From Asterochloris sp. CNOR1 (Eukaryota > Chlorophyta > Trebouxiophyceae > Trebouxiales > Trebouxiaceae): a DNA stretch of 64,000 nucleotides. The stretch is taken from contig OZ017751.1 of the NCBI GenBank assembly GCA_963969365.1, forward strand, positions 62,001 through 126,000, given 5' to 3'. Below the pieces are notes generated by a model. It was not told the origin of the DNA. It did no database searches and saw nothing but the letters and a program-made list of their open reading frames with translations. Each line of letters starts with the position of its first letter. The first letter of the stretch is position 1. The translations under genes were made by a program, and so were the position numbers. Of the stretch, positions 49,301 to 63,726 are shown in pieces.

Positions 49301-51248
49301 CTGGCCCTAGAATGCCCAGGGTTCAACCTGACTGAAACAGCAGCAATACCCTGGGAGCAATTCATAATTGTCTGACCTAGCCCTGTGTCTGCCATCACAC
49401 TGCTGACATCAGCCTTCTATGAGGGAATTTGGCCTGTTGCAGGGGTCCTCACATTGTTCCACTGCATCGTGCAGGTACTCAGCCCCAGAAATCTTGGTTG
49501 GCAAGTACTGCAATGAGAAGGTGAGTCTGCTCGTCTGTCTGCCTGCTTGCTGATGCACAGCATGGACGTGGCCTGCCTGCCTTGGCTGCTTGCCTTTAGA
49601 TTGACATGGCCCCATCTGCCTGACCTGCTTGCGGCTGTGCACAGCGTGCAGCTGCAGCTGCATGAGCTGCCTGCTGGTGGCAGCCTCACTGCTGCAGCAG
49701 ATGAGCTGCCAGCCGGTGGTTGCTGCATGGCGCTCAAGGGATGCTATTTGCTGTTGTGCAGGTCGACATCTACGCAGCTGGCGTCGTTCTGTGAGCTGCA
49801 CCTGCCTTTTGTGTCGGCTGCCTGCCGCCTGCAAGTGTCCTGGCCTCTACCTCCACTGCATATGTCTGCGGCTGCAGCCACCTTGTCCTTCTTCCTGACA
49901 TTCGTGTCACTCTACTACTGTCAGCCAGCCTGCACACGCCATCAGCCTGCTTGCCCGCATTGTCGCCTGGTGTCATGCTGCATCTGCTGCTGCAACACGC
50001 CTGCAGCACCCACTTGTTCCTCAGCCTGCGCTGGCAAGCTGCCTGCTTGGCCAGAGCTGCGCCACTCACTGTGTGTCGTGGCTGTCTGCAGGTGGGAGAT
50101 TGTCACGCACATGGTGAGCTCAGCTTTTGGCCCCACTAGTGCTGTCAAGCCCACCGGCACCAGCCCCAGCTGTCCCTGTCCAGGCACTGCTGCCCAGCCC
50201 AGCACTTCCATGCAGGCAACGCAGCTGGCACTTACCATCCCTGCCTCCCTTCTTCATGTGTCCATGCACACCTCAGAGCTTGCTGCAGCTGCCGCCACTC
50301 ACCCGTGCACTCCCATGTCCAGGTGCCCCACCCCTCTCAAACCCCTAACCCCAACCTCGTTCTGTGCCCAGTCCAAGACCTGCTGCCACTCACCTGTTGT
50401 TTGGTTGCCACCAGTCACCCAGGTGCTTCCTTTGCAGATGCCGGTGCGCGGCCAGATGAGAGACATCGACCCCTCTGAGTGCCCACCAGAGATCGCTGCC
50501 CTCATAATCCAGTGCCTGTCAGAGGACCCCGAGGAGCGGCCTACTGCCAGGCAGATGTTTGAGACAATCAATGTGGGTGGTGATGGAGCTGTCTGGCTGA
50601 CAGCGCTGCTGCTCCCAAGTGCCAGCACGTTGTGCATGTCTGCCCCTCTACGCTGAGCGCCTGCCGGACAGATGGGCAGGTAGCCCATTCCTGTATTGAT
50701 TGCCAGCACATTGTTGAGGGGAACATGCAGGTCCCGCAGTCACACCTGCTGGCTGGTCAGCCTAGACTGGCCACTGTAGAGGTGGATTACTCCCCCGCAC
50801 AGTGTTCCCTGCGTGCTGCTGAGAGGCCAGCATCTGTGTGCTCAGCCTGGCAGCCGCACAGGGGCCACCACTTGGCAGTTGAGGGGACAGCACCAGCTGG
50901 CTGCCCCTGTGGCCCATACAATACAATCATGATGATCAATGTCTCACATGGGGTTGGGTGACGGTGCTGTCTCTAGTGCTTGTGTTTGCTTTTGGAATGC
51001 CTGACAACACCACGCAGACCAGCTGGCCTGCGCTGATGCAGGGTTGGCGCAATCAGGAGCTCCTGCGCCGGAAAAAAATCAATCCAGTGTCCTCCCTGCG
51101 AAATGTCAGCAATGCCCTTCCCTCGTCGTCATCTCAGGCAGCCGCTGATCCCCCAAAGCGCACCCTCTCTGACAGCATATGGCGGCTCGGCAACACCTCA
51201 GAACCTTTGGAGGAGCTGCAGACGCAGCCCCTCTCCGACTTGATGTAA
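40353..51248 (+). CDS. Transmembrane receptor-like protein kinase 2
   Basis: Eighteen exons: 40353-40472, 40816-40958, 41815-41984, 42419-42654, 42996-43109, 43617-43829, 44700-44833, 45319-45473, 46294-46454, 47325-47462, 47779-47955, 48647-48673, 48943-49073, 49475-49520, 49762-49790, 50092-50113, 50438-50572 and 51042-51248. They total 2358 nt, 785 aa. Signal peptide: core LGLTLMLTGLLALLRL. Ectodomain ~35-380 is of the same unknown type as kinase 1, including CRLQVYPQMDNGSKCERC. TM helix ~386-411 (SAGIALLMLAVGLPVLPW). Kinase domain ~470-717: P-loop GTGTAGKV, Lys497 in VAIK, HLDVKSKN with Asp592, DVG at 611-613, SAPE, CPPEIAALIIQCL near the end, then a Ser/Arg-rich tail. Exon sizes match kinase 1 almost one for one (114, 134, 138, 177, 27, 131, 46, 29, 22, 135). 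It probably signals from the plasma membrane to Ser/Thr substrates; ligand unknown. Confidence 0.93.
45151..45395. repeat. Tandem pseudo-copy of the TM-encoding exon
   Basis: The kinase-2 TM exon (45319-45473) is preceded at about 45151-45230 by a diverged copy in the same frame, reading GTALPWVLPAFATQSVG against the exon's ETALPWLWPAFATLSAG. The acceptor AG is mutated in the copy (ctgctgcaa), so it is probably not used. A weaker trace (cctgctgcagatttggggg) lies near 44980. Confidence 0.85.
46424..46850. repeat. Copies of the kinase P-loop exon end within its intron
   Basis: The end of exon 46294-46454 (ctggctgctggggacaggca then caaggtgagg) recurs at about 46711-46750 (ctggctgctggggacgggtg then caaggtgagc) and more weakly at 46820-46850. 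The second copy would again encode WLLGTG followed by a GT donor. They appear to be duplicated exon-donor junctions. Confidence 0.8.
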
Positions 51249-51809
51249 TCTCATGAGCGGTGTTAATGACTCAGATCTAGATCCAGCCCGCAGGCAGCTG
51301 CCATCTCCCCCGCTCGGCTGTGTGGCACTATTTTTTGAGAGTCTGAATGCCACCTGGGCATCAGTGCTATTGGTGTCACACCTTGTCAGTCTGCAGCAGC
51401 CAGGTAACGCTACAAGAACATTGCTAGTGTTCCTGACAGTGTCAGCTGGCTGACCACCATTCTGGACTGTTTCATCATGCTGTTCTGCCTGACTGCAATG
51501 TGAAATGCCTCGATGCGCTCACTTTTCTGTACACTGTGAAATTGGTCATTTCTTGGTAATCCAGTCAGACCTTCTCTCCTTCTGGCCTCTTCAAAGGTAG
51601 TTAACTGACCCTGCCTGTCCCAAGTTCCTCCTCATATCTTGAAAATGCAGAAGCTGCTTGCAGGAAAAACGCGGTAGGTTTTACAGTGTTCAGCATGGGG
51701 CCATGGGTGCTGGTTTTGGTGCATGGCAGGCAACCAAGTAATCTAGAAAACCCTCATGGGCATGTCAAGTCTTGGTTTATGATACGTCAACCACAGTCAC
51801 TCCTGACAG
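51249..51809. other. Convergent intergenic region (kinase 2 / CAP-H 3' ends)
   Basis: About 560 bp lie between two converging stops and should hold both 3' UTRs. It is AT-richer than the genes. TGTAA overlaps the kinase-2 stop region (51244-51248), and minus-strand TGTAA occurs at 51679. No other feature is supported. Confidence 0.5.
51679..51683 (-). terminator. Candidate TGTAA poly(A) signal, CAP-H
   Basis: Minus-strand TGTAA lies about 130 nt past the CAP-H stop at 51810, in AT-rich sequence. Position fits an algal poly(A) signal; the motif is short. Confidence 0.4.
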
Positions 51810-54800
51810 TCACAGCGGGATGTTGCTGATTGCTAAGTGGTCCAGACTGGGACATCCAGAAATTTCCAGGCCCTTTTCGTTTGCCAAGTGCAGCAGACAG
51901 ATGAAGCACAGATGGACAGACACGTCCTCTGGCCTGCCTGCAGCGCTGTCTGCCGGGAGAGCGTGTATGACATCATGGAACGACACCTGCAGAGCAGTCC
52001 TCAAGTTGAGGTTGTAAAATGACAAACCTCAGGGCTTGTTGCATTTGCCGCACTGCCAATCAGAGGTGCGCCACACAGAGACACCCCGCTGGGTACCATG
52101 TCACCCCCAGATCTGGGGACCAACACGCACTTGCTTTGATGTGCAGGGGTGTGCTTGGCCTGTCACCTGGTGCTGGCCAGTGTCTCCCTCTGGCTCCACA
52201 TGCTGCATGGAGTCCCACAGAGACTCCTTCAGGGCTCGCACATCCACCTGTAACGTCAGGTGGACCCATCAGTCAGGACTTCTTGGTATCCAGACACCAG
52301 CCCATTCCTTCCTCAGAATGGAGGACCATGCTCACCTGCTTGGAGGAGCGCGCGTAGTTCACGGTGATCTGCTGCACCTTGCGTGGTGCTGCCAGCCCCG
52401 AGCCCTCCCCATCTGCTGCAGCGCCAAAGTCCGTGTCGCCCCAGCCGCCAGCGTCGCTGTCGTCGTCGTCGTTCCCTGCAATCAAGGACGGGCCATCACC
52501 TGGCACCTCTGGTGGCGACAAACGTAGAGCTTGGCTCTTCCTCAGAGCCGCCGCAAGTGCAGGCATATGCTGCTCTGATGGCTACTGCGGCTGGGATGGA
52601 GCCCTGACACACAGGTGTCCCCCCCCAAGCCAACATTGGGCACAGGCGGGAGCATGGTGGACAGACAAACACACAGCTCGTTTCTCGACACCTTGGCCAG
52701 GGTCAAACCCATCATCCGGCCCCAGGTCCTCCTCATCTGCGCCTGCAGCCTCCACTGGCGCAGCACAGCGAGCCACAGCTGACAAGGGCTTCAGAAAGAG
52801 CCTTCGCAGCATGCTGGCCTGCAAAGCAGCAGGAAGCAGCTTGCTGAAGGGACTGCACAGAACAGCCTCCTCCGCGCAACGACCTGCAAAAAAGCAGGAC
52901 GCCACTTGGCAAGAGGATGAGTCACCACGTGCTGCAGCCCCGTGTTCTGCTGCGCACCGCAGAGCAGCAAGCTGCCTGCAGCGTGCAATGGTGGCAGTCG
53001 ATGTGGAGCTGAGCATGCTGCAGGATGTGTCTTTGGCAGGCTGCTTGAACCCTCTCTGTGTCAAGCACTTTTGTTCAATGCACAAGCAGGGGCCCCAGGC
53101 AGCTGCCAGGCTGGCGGCAGGAAGCTGCAAGTCTGCTGCTCCCATGGAAAAGGATACTGGGCCACAGCTGTTTTGCTGACGCCCTTGCCATGGTGTGTCC
53201 CTGCTGGCTCTGTATGGTAGACTGACCACACAACAGCAGCTGTCATGCTGAAGTCCCTGGCCCTGAGGGTGTTGCTGGCTTAGTCAAAGCACTCAGGCTC
53301 TGCTGGCCATTTGGCCTCGCTGCGGTCCTCGCTGCAGGCTGTTGCTTGCTGCTGCCGAGGCGGCTTGGCAGTGCTGTCTGCAGGCAGCAATGGAGCTACA
53401 TGGTGCCCTGGCGGCTCCAGCTGGAACACACCCTGCACCTTGGCCAGGTCAAGCCAGTGTGGAGGATCTGGGTGGTCAGATGGTCACAACCTATGACACT
53501 CCAACACAGGGCTGGGACAGAGGAGCCCTCTGATACGCTGCTCATGGCCTGGCTGAGGGCAGATGCTGGTCATGCCTGTCTGCTTCCCTGCTTGTGCTTG
53601 ATGAAATGGCCTGGCCACGCAACACAGCCAACCGAGGCTCGTGGCTCGACAGAGCGGTGCTAAACTGCTGACTCCTCTGCGTGATCAACACTGTTTGACA
53701 AGAAGCTGCAGCGCTGCAATTGCCTCTATGCTGTCAGATGGTCAATGGGTCATGCAGACTGGTGGGCAGCAGAGTCTTTGTGGCGGCCTCAGATGCGCCC
53801 AGCCCTGTGCTGCGCTGTGCGTGAAGCCCACCTGATAGTGCAGGTCGGGCGGCAGCAGGGTGTTGACGGCGGCCCGGCTCTTGAGCGAGATGGCTGCGTT
53901 GGGGGCCAGGTCAAACGCTCCCGGTGGCAGTGGGTCCAGGTTCTCAAAGTCAATGACCACCGCAGCCTTCTTGCGCCTGCAGGATGGCTGCACCAGTGAG
54001 GCTGCAGCGAACGGGCCCCTACTGGGGCACCTCCAGGGCCAGCGCCTGCCCAGAAAGGCTCTCACCTGCCGCCAGCTGCAGGCCTGCTGGTGACCTCGCC
54101 AGCCCCAGCAGGGGCCGCCCGGTACCTCCAGTGGGAGGCCCCGGCCCAGGACGCGCCTGGGAGGCTGCTGGCGCTGGCAGATGGCTCCTCTCCTGCGGCC
54201 GTGCTGACGGCGCCTTGCAGCAGCCACTGGATGTGGTCGCTGCCCGCCTGCACAGGGGCATGCAGTAGCAATAAGCACTCCATGCACTACAAGCAGCCCA
54301 CTGGAGGGTTTTGTCAGGGTCAGGGAGTCCCTCACCTGCCTGCCCAGCTCAGTGCTTATTCGCAGGCTGCTGGCCGGCCCCAGGCTGGCATGGCTGTCCT
54401 GTTCCATGTTGACCCCCTCTGGTGCATGCTGCTCAGCCTCGCCAGCACCGCCGCCGCCCTCGTTCACTCCATCATAGCCAACACCGCCGCCGCCCTCGTC
54501 CATGCCGTCATAGCCAGTAAAGCCATCAACTGCAGTGCCAGCCCACAGGCTAGACGTCATGTGGAGCTGCGGTTTAGGGCCAGCATGATATGCTGCCGGT
54601 AATGCTCTGGATAATGGTGCAGAGAAGCGCCGCCTCGCGATGCCACCTGCAGGACAGTCAGGCTCACTGATGTGCCCCCTAATTGCCGACGCCCTCCTTC
54701 ACAGTTGGGTTGTAGCCAGCAAAGTCACCACCTGCAGAGGAGACAAAGAGGGGCCTAGGTCAGCCATGTTCAAATTGGGGGCACATCTGCTGCCACATGC

Positions 54801-57800
54801 ATGAATGTTTTGGGGCTGGCAAGAGCAGCTGCACCTCAGCAATTGCCGTCTTGGAGGGTCTTGGTCGTCCAGTTTCAGGCCAGTCTCAGGTGCGCCATGA
54901 GGAGCTTCTGCCCGGCTGCCCAACCTTGAGGTGCAAGGCAGACGCTGTTCATTGCCCCAGAAGAAGCTTGTGGTCTGCATCATCCTGATCAGCGGCAGAG
55001 CCCACCAGCGCCCTAGCCCAGAGCAGTTGGCAGGCTGTATAGGCAGCTTGACAGCCACCATGCAGGTCCTACATGGCTGCCTGAAGTGTTTGCCCCTAAA
55101 GCCCATCAACACACCCCCCACCTGCCACCCACACTGCTGCCAGGGTCTCAATACCGCGGAGGGGACTTCTGACGACGCAGGCAGCTCAGAGGCACCCACA
55201 GCCCAGCGCCAGCTGCCACAGCCTGCACAGCACCCAGGCGCAACATTGCAAGAAGCCACCCTCCCTTGCAACCCCACAATGCGGTCCAGCACGCCACCGC
55301 AGCTGTTGCCAGGGCTTCAACATGACTATGGAGACATGCAGCCACAGCCTGTGCAGCACATTGCACGCCCCACCTCCGTCTGAGTCGCCATCATCGTCCA
55401 TCCCACCACCCATGCTGGCATCAGCGTCTGCTCCTCCCGCCCGACCAGGGACCATTCCAGGGTCTGCTGCAGGTGATCCTGCGCGGACTGCTGCATGGAG
55501 CCAAGACGCCCGCTGGGTGCCTGGACAGCCCACTTGCGGCGTCAGCAGGGCAGGAATGGCCTCATGGGAATGCAGTTTGGCAGTTGCAAATCGTGTGATC
55601 CTGTTCATGCAGATGGCCTTTGCTGACGTACTGCCCTGTTTTGGGCTTGCCCTTCAGCCGCCCTACCAGGCCATTCACCTGCTGCCCTCCACTGTTGAGA
55701 GGGTGTGCAGGCAGTCATGTGCACACCTGCGTCTTCAGCAACATTCCGCTGGGTCCCTGAGCATGCAATGACACGGCTCCTCTCTGACATGGGGACCGCG
55801 CCACCCAAATTCCAGAACTGTGCCGGCCTCAGCCGCCGGCACCACCACCAGAAACATCTTCAAGGCCCCTTCCGTTCCGGAACACCAGCTGCTGCACACC
55901 TGCAACCTCAGCAACGAGCTGCCTGGCCTCCTCTGAATCGCCTGGGCTCTCTGCAGACCCCTCTTCCAGCAGCGCTACCAGCTGCGGCAGGCTGGGGCAG
56001 ATGGCAGCGTCTGGGTCTGAGCAGGCCGCCACTGCTGCTGCCACGTCATCCCCCAGAGCGCTCAAGTCCACCTCCACCTGCGCAGCAAGGGTCCGCATCG
56101 TGAGACGATGCGGACAGGGGCAACAGTGAGAGCTCTGTCTTGCACCAGCAATGTGCAGCAGGATCCACAGCTTGGGTCGAGGGGACATGGACAGAGGCAG
56201 GCCTCTGAGCGTGGGCGCCTCTCCCTCACACTGGCGCTGCCATCATGTGCACAACACCTCCACACGAAGTTGTTGCAGATGCTGGACCTCTGACCGGCAG
56301 CAGCAGCAGACAGCGGCAAGCCTGGCGCACCTCCTTGCTGCCTGGCCTGTACTGCTGCTGGTCTGCCTGGACGGCCTGCTCTGGCACGTCTGCGGAGTCA
56401 AACACCAGCTCGCAGCCCTTGAACACGCTCAAGTTGGCGAGCAACAGACCTGCGCAGTTTCAGGGAAGGCTTTTACTCTTTAGGAAATGTGTTCGTTGCC
56501 AAGAGCCCTGACAGACCCTGCAGGCCATGCCCTGTTGCAGGCTGCAGGCGCAGCTGCGGGTGCTTGTGCGCTTCGTCTTCGGATCAGCTGATATTGCTGG
56601 GCAGGGGCGAGCCCTGGAACACAGATGCAGGTGTCGAACAAGCTAAAGTTGGCAGGCAGCAGTGGCAGGAGAATATTCGTAACCATCTGAGGCAGGTCTG
56701 CTGCTTAGTGCCCTCACGAACCCTGCAGGATGGTGTGGCAGGGGAAGCCAAGCAGCTTCTCACAGGTCCCTGCCTGCAGTGGCAGCTGCTTACGCACAGC
56801 AGAGGCACCTGCTGCCCTTCCAACACAGCAGAAGTCCAGCAGTACGTCCTGACATGCCACCTTAACACCATTCCAATATCAGCTCAAGCTCACAGTGTTG
56901 CAGTGAATTGACCCCCACAAGAGAACACAGGACAGAGGTCAGGAACTCCCTCAGCCATCTTGGCAGGCACACAGACATGCCAGGCACTGGGTGCGACCCC
57001 CTGAAACACAACCAAACCCAGAAGTCAGAAAATGCCTCAGCCAGCTGGACAGGCAGACAGACATGCCCGGGCACTGGGTGCGGACCCCTGAAACACAGCA
57101 AAACCCAGAAGTCAACAAACCCCTCAGCCAGCTAGACAGGCAGACAGACATGCCAGGCACTGGGTGCGGCCCCCTTAAACACAACAAAACCCAGAAGTCA
57201 GAAAATCCCTCAGCCAGCTGGACAGGCAGACAGACATGCCAGGGCACTGCGTGCGGCCCCCTAAAACACAACAAAACCCAGAAGTCAGAAACTCCCTCAG
57301 CCAGCTGGACAGGCAGATAGACATGCCAGGGCACTGGGTGCGGACCCCTGAAACCAACGAAACCCACAAGCCAGAAAATCCCAGCGGGCCCCCCACCTCT
57401 TGCGCCGCCCTCATCAAACTGCGCAGACATCCTGTGGAACAGCGGGTCCACAGCAAAGGCCAGGTCAAACTTCTTGACGTTCAACGCCTCCCAGGAGGGC
57501 TCCAGGGTGGCTGAGGGGTTGGAGTCTGCCGCGGTGCGGCGCTTGCGCCGGGCCCCGCCCTGCTGGCCCTCCTCCCCCTCTGCATGGCGCAGAGGTCGAC
57601 GACATAGCCCCAGACAAGCAGAGCTGCAGACCCTGCTGAAGGCAGTTGGTGTTGATGGGGGCAAGTCTGTTGCCTGAGAGAGGCCATCCAATTGCTGAGC
57701 AGACCTCATGTTTGGCCAAGTGCAACATATCTCAGTCAAGGACATGACAACCCTCTGCCTGTGTGAAGCCTGGAATATCCAGGTGAAGCAACCAGGCTTA

Positions 57801-58577
57801 CCTGCGTCCTCCCCTTCGCCATCCTCACCCTCATCCTGACTGGCAGGCAGGGCTGCCCGGCTGAAGCCTGCCAGTGTCTTGAAGGCGTCATTGTGTACGC
57901 TGTCCACCCGGTATGAGTAGATTTTGACCCCTGCCTCCAATGTGCAGCTGGCAGCCTGCAGCAGAATGCCCAGGATGGTGCACAGCAGACTCTGCCTATC
58001 ACCAACGTGTGCTGAACAGCAGCTCAGCATTTCATCACCAGGTCTCTGCAGGGTACACCCGGCGGCCTGCAGTCAAGGGCCCAGGTCACATAGTCATGCA
58101 GAGGCTGGTCCCAAGCCAAATCACTGCTCGCTGCCGCCCTTGAGGAGGCATGCAATGCTGAGCAGCCTCTAGGGTGTGGCTGCCGGCTTGCAGCCTTGTT
58201 GCAGTGCTACACTCAGCTCTGCTCAGCACAAATCTGCAATGCCACGCAACGCTGCCTCAGTGGTAGGGCTGGCAGCCAGCCGCGAAAGTATGCGCATGTC
58301 CCCATGCGCCTCTGGGTCAGACAAGGGGCAGCCCAGTCTCAAGCCACAGCATGGCGCGCACAGAGTGCACCGCTGCTCTTAGTGCACACCCCCAAAGATG
58401 GATGCCACACCACGCGGCCCGATTGACTCCCACCTGAAAGTTGGTGCTGCGCCCCTCGCTGTCCGCCGGCTTGACTAGGTCACTGAGGTGGTCGATCAGG
58501 CCCAGGCTCCAGGTGTTGTTCTTGTTGATCTTGTTCTCGCTGGCCAGCTTGAGGCAGTTCTGGTACAGGTCTGTCAC
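51810..58577 (-). CDS. CAP-H: Condensin complex subunit 2 (CAP-H / Barren, kleisin); N-terminus unresolved
   Basis: Exons: 58434-58577, 57802-57955, 57397-57579, 56331-56449, 55849-56077, 55374-55466, ~54680-54731, 54336-54529, 54066-54247, 53832-53976, 52692-52818, 52336-52475, 52167-52247 and 51810-51986. Phases agree except around 54680-54731, whose donor is uncertain. CAP-H family blocks in order: CLKLASENKINKNNTW, LEAGVKIYSYRVDSVHND, WEALNVKKFDLAFAVDPLFH, LLLANLSVFKGCELVFDS, an acidic Gly/Asp-rich middle, WAGASHWRYR, VVIDFENLDPLPPGAF, LHYQASMLRRLFLKP, VQQITVNYARSSKQ, VDVRALKESLWDSM, and the winged-helix end FICLLHLANEKGLEI. CAP-H bridges the SMC2/SMC4 heads in condensin I and compacts mitotic chromosomes. 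The middle carries an internal duplication (GYDGMDEGGGG then GYDGVNEGGGG). First exons are missing, probably within 58600-59900. Placed part is about 670 aa; the family is usually 650-750. Confidence 0.93.
56331..56672. repeat. Decayed copy of a CAP-H exon
   Basis: Upstream of the exon 56331-56449 (reading LLLANLSVFKGCELVF), about 56617-56672 reads LLPANFSLFDTCICVP on the same strand, with matching base positions. It is too diverged and too short to be a usable alternative exon, so a decayed tandem copy is likely. Confidence 0.55.
56934..57384. repeat. 87-bp tandem repeat array, about five copies
   Basis: Units begin at gaagtcagaa or close variants: 57021, 57108, 57194, 57281 and about 57368, with part of a further unit before 57021. 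Period is 86-87 bp. Each contains ctcagccagctggacaggca and gggcactgggtgcgg. The array lies inside the CAP-H intron between 57397 and 56449. Because 87 is a multiple of three, several frames stay open across it and produce long spurious ORFs. Confidence 0.95.
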
Positions 58578-60335
58578 CTGCACCCAGCCCAGCAACACCT
58601 GGAGTGAAGTTTGGTACAGTTGTGCTGGGACTTGGGCGTGTGCAGCCGGTGACAATCGTCTTACAGCTCCGCCACCTGCACACGGGCCAGTGCCTGCGGC
58701 AGTATCTGCAGCAAGACCTGTGCCAGTGCAGCCTGAGATGGGCTTCCTTTTGTGGATCAACCAAATGCGAGCAGCGGGAAAGCGCTGGTGCATAGGTGCA
58801 TGGTGCCTTTGCCATGTGCCAGAGGCCCAGTTCACACACATGGGCACCTTTGAGCTGGATGGCACCATGTGCCAAATCAGCACCGAGCCACTCATGCCAC
58901 TGGACTGCCACCTGCAGGTTGCCCAGCAGCAGGGTGCACAGGTGCATGGCAGCTGTGCCATGTGCTGGAGGCCTAGCATCTGTGACACATGGGTGGGTTG
59001 GTAGCTCTGCCACCCGCAGGCAAATTGCCGGGCTGGATGACAGCATGCGCTAGGACGGCAGTGAGGCACGTTTGTCTTAGCGCTGTCCACCTGCAGTCCC
59101 ACCAGCATCTGTAGCATGCAAAAGGGTGCAAAGGCCTGCAAAGTTCGCAATGCACATCTGCTACAGCTCTGCAACTTGCAGGTAGCCCAGCATCTGTCCC
59201 ATCATGACTTGGCATGCCATTGAGATTCAGCAATGGGCAGCCTTCCCACCTGCAGGCCAGAACCTCGATTGCAGCATACTGCTGCTGCTCCGGCACAAAG
59301 CAGGTTTGCTGGGCATCGAGGCTCGGATGCACAGACAAGGGCCTTTGCGGATCTTGAAACGCAGCCCACATCTGGCACAGCACAGTGCCATGCAGCGGGC
59401 AGTCAGGTAGCACTGCATGGTCGACAAATTGGTCCTTACAGTGATCATAGCTGGCATGCAATGCAGGACCCAGGGTTGCAGTGTCATCCATCACACGCAG
59501 CTTTACATCCCGCAGGGCCTGCACACAAGGTGAAGGAAAGTGTGTATGCGCCTCAAACCCTGTCAACACCTGCTGCCTGTCCAACACTTGTGGCTGGGGC
59601 TGTCCACCGCCCTGGGAGTGGCTCTGCATGGGAGCACTTTGCTGGCTCGCGCCTGCAGGTGCTGCCTGCTGATGAGACGCTAATTCAGCCTGATCCTGAG
59701 ACCTGCACTGGGAGCCATGGCAGTCAGCTCTTTTGGGGGTGGAATGCATGTCCCAATGGGGAAATTTCCGGCTCTGCTTACCTCCTTGACATGGGGGTGT
59801 CATTCTCTTGATCACTATCTGGCAGCTGCTGCAGACAAATTGCAGAGGCGTCAGCAGCATGACCACACACAAGGCCTGCAATGACTCAGCCAATGCCCCT
59901 GACAACAATTGCCTGCTGCACTGCACCCCTGCTGGCCTTCCATCTGCCCGTCTTGACATCAACCATTGCATTATTCGCCTGCAGAACTCCCATGGTAGAA
60001 GTCCGGTCAACGCTGGGATGAGGTGCTAGATCGATATGCCGGAGTGAGAACGGCGACTGATGATTCTTTCATGCAGGAGGCTGCCGGGGCTGCATGGTCA
60101 ACACTTTCAGGCATGTCATTTGACTGGCCCTGCCAACTTGCATGATAGCTGGCCCTGTATATTTGAACTGCTAGACACTCCTTCTTCAAGAGGCACGTGG
60201 CAGACGCTGCTCAGCTAAGTTGACAAATTGCAGTCACCTTCAAGCTGGCAAGATGAGTTCTTCGCCAAAATCTAGGTTGCATGCACAGCTGCATCAGAAA
60301 CAAACAGCTGAAACGATTCCTAATCACCAAGATGC
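58578..60335. other. Probable CAP-H 5' region and actin 3' flank
   Basis: About 1.8 kb upstream of the first placed CAP-H exon. Between 58570 and 59260 it holds degenerate repeats of acceptor-like segments (cacctgca then gcccagca), with four or five copies. On the minus strand about 59470-59800 is open, Gln/Ser/Ala-rich, and could be the disordered CAP-H N-terminus, but I cannot splice it confidently. Nearer 60336 there should be the actin 3' UTR. No other gene is supported. Confidence 0.4.
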
Positions 60336-63537
<3,202 letters not shown>

Positions 63538-63726
63538 CTCTGCTATACCCTGCAGGGAGGCAGGGGCCTGAATTCCCAGGCTGCCTCCTAGCATGTTGGA
63601 ACTTGGCGCGTTGCCATACATGCAGCTGTTCAGCTCCAGGGAAGGGGCGCACTCATGCCTCAGCATGGCCTGCAGCTCACAGCAGACGGATTGCGCTGAT
63701 GCATGCAATCACTGACCTGACTCTGC

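Noticed and set aside
49547-50656. A 369-codon plus-strand open frame
   Set aside because: Only its last ~45 codons are the kinase-2 exon at 50438-50572; the rest is low-complexity intron that lacks stops by chance in GC-rich sequence.
56951-58030. A 359-codon open frame on the minus strand
   Set aside because: It runs from a CAP-H exon through an intron and across the 87-bp tandem repeats, whose period keeps frames open. Splice sites and CAP-H homology support the split model.
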